A stretch of DNA of 43,957 nt from Bacteroidota bacterium (GTDB lineage Bacteria > Bacteroidota > Bacteroidia > Bacteroidales > Rikenellaceae), in assembly GCA_023443765.1 (NCBI GenBank), contig JAEZTA010000043.1, positions 1 to 43,957 of the forward strand, in the 5' to 3' direction. This document shows positions 42,531-43,957 of the stretch, piece by piece (position 1 is the first letter of the stretch; each line of letters opens with the position of its first letter). A program made the position numbers and the translations under genes. The notes below the pieces were generated by a model. The model made no database searches. It was not told the origin of the DNA and saw nothing but the letters and a program-made list of their open reading frames with translations.

Positions 42531-43295
42531 ATGACAAAAAAACTTATTCTGGCCGCCGCCATGTTGCTCGCAGGAGGCGCCGTCGTCGCACAACCCAAAG
42601 TAATTTCGCACCGCGGTTACTGGACTGCACCCGAATCGGCACAAAATTCGATCGCATCGTTCACCAAGGCCGACGCCATCGGCGTCTTCGGCTCGGAGAT
42701 CGACGTATGGCTCACTGCCGACAACAAGCTGATCGTCAACCACGACCGCGTCTACAAAGGCACGAATGTCGACATGGAGAAGTCCACCGCCAAGGAGATC
42801 ACGGCCATCAAGCTGCCCAACGGCGAGAACATCCCCACTTTCGACGCCTACCTTAAACTCGTAGCCTCGAAGCCCAACACGCGCCTGATCCTCGAAATGA
42901 AATCGCTTTCGGATTACAACCGCGAGGACCTCGCAGCCGAAAAGATCGTCAAGCAGCTCAAAAAGTACGGCGTACTCGACCAGACGGACATCATCGCCTT
43001 CTCGATCAACGCCTGCCTGGCTTTCAAGAAACTCATTCCCGATACCAAAATCTATTACCTCAACGGCGACCTGTCCCCCAAGAGCATCAAGAAGTTGGGA
43101 CTGGCCGGCATCGACTATTCGATGAAGGTGCTCCGCGAACATCCCCAGTGGGTGAAGCAGGCTAAGGACCTGGGACTCGAAGTCAACGTCTGGACCGTGG
43201 ACGAGGAAGAGGACATGAAGTATTTCATCGACCTGGGCGTGGATTACATCACCACCGACTATCCCGAGCGTCTGCAGGCCCTGCTGAAGAAATAA
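42531..43295 (+). CDS. Secreted glycerophosphodiester phosphodiesterase-family protein
   Basis: 254 aa with a cleavable signal peptide (KKLILAAAMLLAGGAVVAQ). The GDPD TIM-barrel motifs are VISHRGYW (catalytic His-Arg), ESAQNSIASF, GSEIDVWLTADNKLIVNHD (metal Glu/Asp and second His), LILEMK, and the C-terminal VNVWTVDEEEDMKYFIDLGVDYITTDYP. It should act in the periplasm on glycerophosphodiesters, giving glycerol 3-phosphate and an alcohol. It is transcribed alone from its own promoter and ends at a bidirectional terminator. Confidence 0.93.
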   Translation: MTKKLILAAAMLLAGGAVVAQPKVISHRGYWTAPESAQNSIASFTKADAIGVFGSEIDVWLTADNKLIVNHDRVYKGTNVDMEKSTAKEITAIKLPNGENIPTFDAYLKLVASKPNTRLILEMKSLSDYNREDLAAEKIVKQLKKYGVLDQTDIIAFSINACLAFKKLIPDTKIYYLNGDLSPKSIKKLGLAGIDYSMKVLREHPQWVKQAKDLGLEVNVWTVDEEEDMKYFIDLGVDYITTDYPERLQALLKK

Positions 43296-43309
43296 GGGTT
43301 TCGATTCAC

Positions 43310-43344
43310 AAAAAGAGCGGCAAAGTTATTTTGCCGCTCTTTTT
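43310..43344. terminator. Bidirectional terminator between the GDPD and DeoR genes
   Basis: A 15-bp stem AAAAAGAGCGGCAAA / TTTGCCGCTCTTTTT with a GTTAT loop, A-tract on the left and T-tract on the right, between convergent genes. Confidence 0.94.
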
Positions 43345-43362
43345 ATATATAGGTATATTACC

Positions 43363-43957
43363 TCAGACATCCACCACCGTCACCTCAATGCCGCGTTCAC
43401 GCAGGCGATCCAGGTAAAGCTGCTGTACGCCGCTGTCGGTGATGATGCGGTCCACAGCCTCCAGGTCACAGATTTTGCTGAATCCGCGGCGGCCGAATTT
43501 CGACGAGTCGGCCAGCACCACGACCTTCTGCGCGGCATTGATCATCGCGTCGTTCAGCGAGGCTTCGAGCATGTTGGTCGTCGTCAGGCCGAACTCGGTG
43601 TCGATGCCGTCAACCCCGACGAAAAGCTTGCTGCAGTTGAAGTTACGCAGCATCGACTCGGCAAAAGGCCCTACCACCGACACCGAACTGCTGCGCGTGA
43701 TGCCGCCCAACTGAAGAACATCCACATCAGCGTGCTGCGAAAGGATCTGGGTCACGGGAACCGCCGCCGTGATAACCGTCAGGTGGCCGATGGGCTTGAT
43801 CTCCCGGGCCAGGAAGGCCATCGTCGTTCCCGAAGCGATGATGATCGAATCGTCCTGCGAGATCAGCTCCGCAGCGGCCGCGCCGATGGCCCGCTTCTCG
43901 GCCACATTCTTCTTCTCCTTTTCGTTGACGTGACGGTCGCTGATATAGGGACTTATG
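43363..43957 (-). CDS. DeoR-family transcriptional regulator, C-terminal part (cut by window edge)
   Basis: The frame is open from the stop at 43363 to the window edge, 198 codons. It carries the DeoR C-terminal sensor domain: the linker PYISDRHVNEKEKKNVAEKRAIG, then ISQDDSIIIASGTTMAFLAR (sugar-phosphate-binding SGTT motif), VLQLGGITR, KLFVGVDGIDTEFGLTT and VVVLADSSKFGRRGF. The N-terminal HTH lies outside the window. Such regulators sense phosphorylated sugars. The likely true start is upstream of the edge; an internal GTG at 43905 is not the start because the linker continues before it. Confidence 0.92.
   Translation of the reverse strand, partial: ISPYISDRHVNEKEKKNVAEKRAIGAAAAELISQDDSIIIASGTTMAFLAREIKPIGHLTVITAAVPVTQILSQHADVDVLQLGGITRSSSVSVVGPFAESMLRNFNCSKLFVGVDGIDTEFGLTTTNMLEASLNDAMINAAQKVVVLADSSKFGRRGFSKICDLEAVDRIITDSGVQQLYLDRLRERGIEVTVVDV

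Overview
The window reads as a high-GC member of the gut Bacteroidales, most like Alistipes (Rikenellaceae). Evidence: SusC/SusD pairs, surface lipoproteins with acidic residues after the lipobox Cys, almost no Shine-Dalgarno use, and repeated Bacteroidetes-type promoters (TTTG, 19-20 nt, TAnnTTTG). No rRNA, tRNA, CRISPR, transposase or phage gene was seen.

Region 1 (1-7.3 kb) is amino-acid biosynthesis. thrB and the start of thrC run leftward and ilvD-ilvB-ilvN-ilvC run rightward. Each side has its own promoter and a short leader peptide rich in the end-product amino acid. The thr leader has 12 Thr codons in a row. The ilv leader has 10 Ile/Val/Leu codons in an 11-codon stretch and is followed by mutually exclusive antiterminator and terminator stems. 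Both look like ribosome-stalling attenuators.

Region 2 (7.3-9.7 kb) holds a ROK sugar kinase behind a structured leader ending in a terminator-like hairpin, and a type I mannose-6-phosphate isomerase whose start codon sits just after a perfect 20-bp inverted repeat.

Region 3 (9.7-29.6 kb) is a polysaccharide-utilisation locus for a uronic-acid glycosaminoglycan (chondroitin/dermatan sulfate and/or hyaluronan). The leftward arm encodes a GH88 unsaturated uronidase, a PL8 lyase, an S-type sulfatase, a PL29-like lyase lipoprotein and a related beta-helix lipoprotein. The rightward arm encodes a second PL8 lyase, SusC, SusD and a surface glycan-binding lipoprotein. The divergent promoters carry palindromic TTTGG/CCAAA sites.

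Region 4 (29.6-35.5 kb) fits intracellular processing of the amino sugar released by Region 3: a NahK-like N-acetylhexosamine 1-kinase, a CBM9-like protein, a NagB-PIG-L fusion, a canonical NagB and a LacI-family regulator.

Region 5 (35.5-38.2 kb) is a leftward cobalamin-riboswitch operon for two lipoproteins resembling the B12-binding BtuH (DUF4465) and BtuG (beta-propeller) families. No btuB lies in the window.

Region 6 (38.2-44 kb) contains fabD, a NagC-type ROK regulator overlapping a GNAT acetyltransferase, galK, a secreted glycerophosphodiester phosphodiesterase-family protein and the C-terminal part of a DeoR-family regulator. Most convergent or terminal gene ends have clear hairpin terminators.
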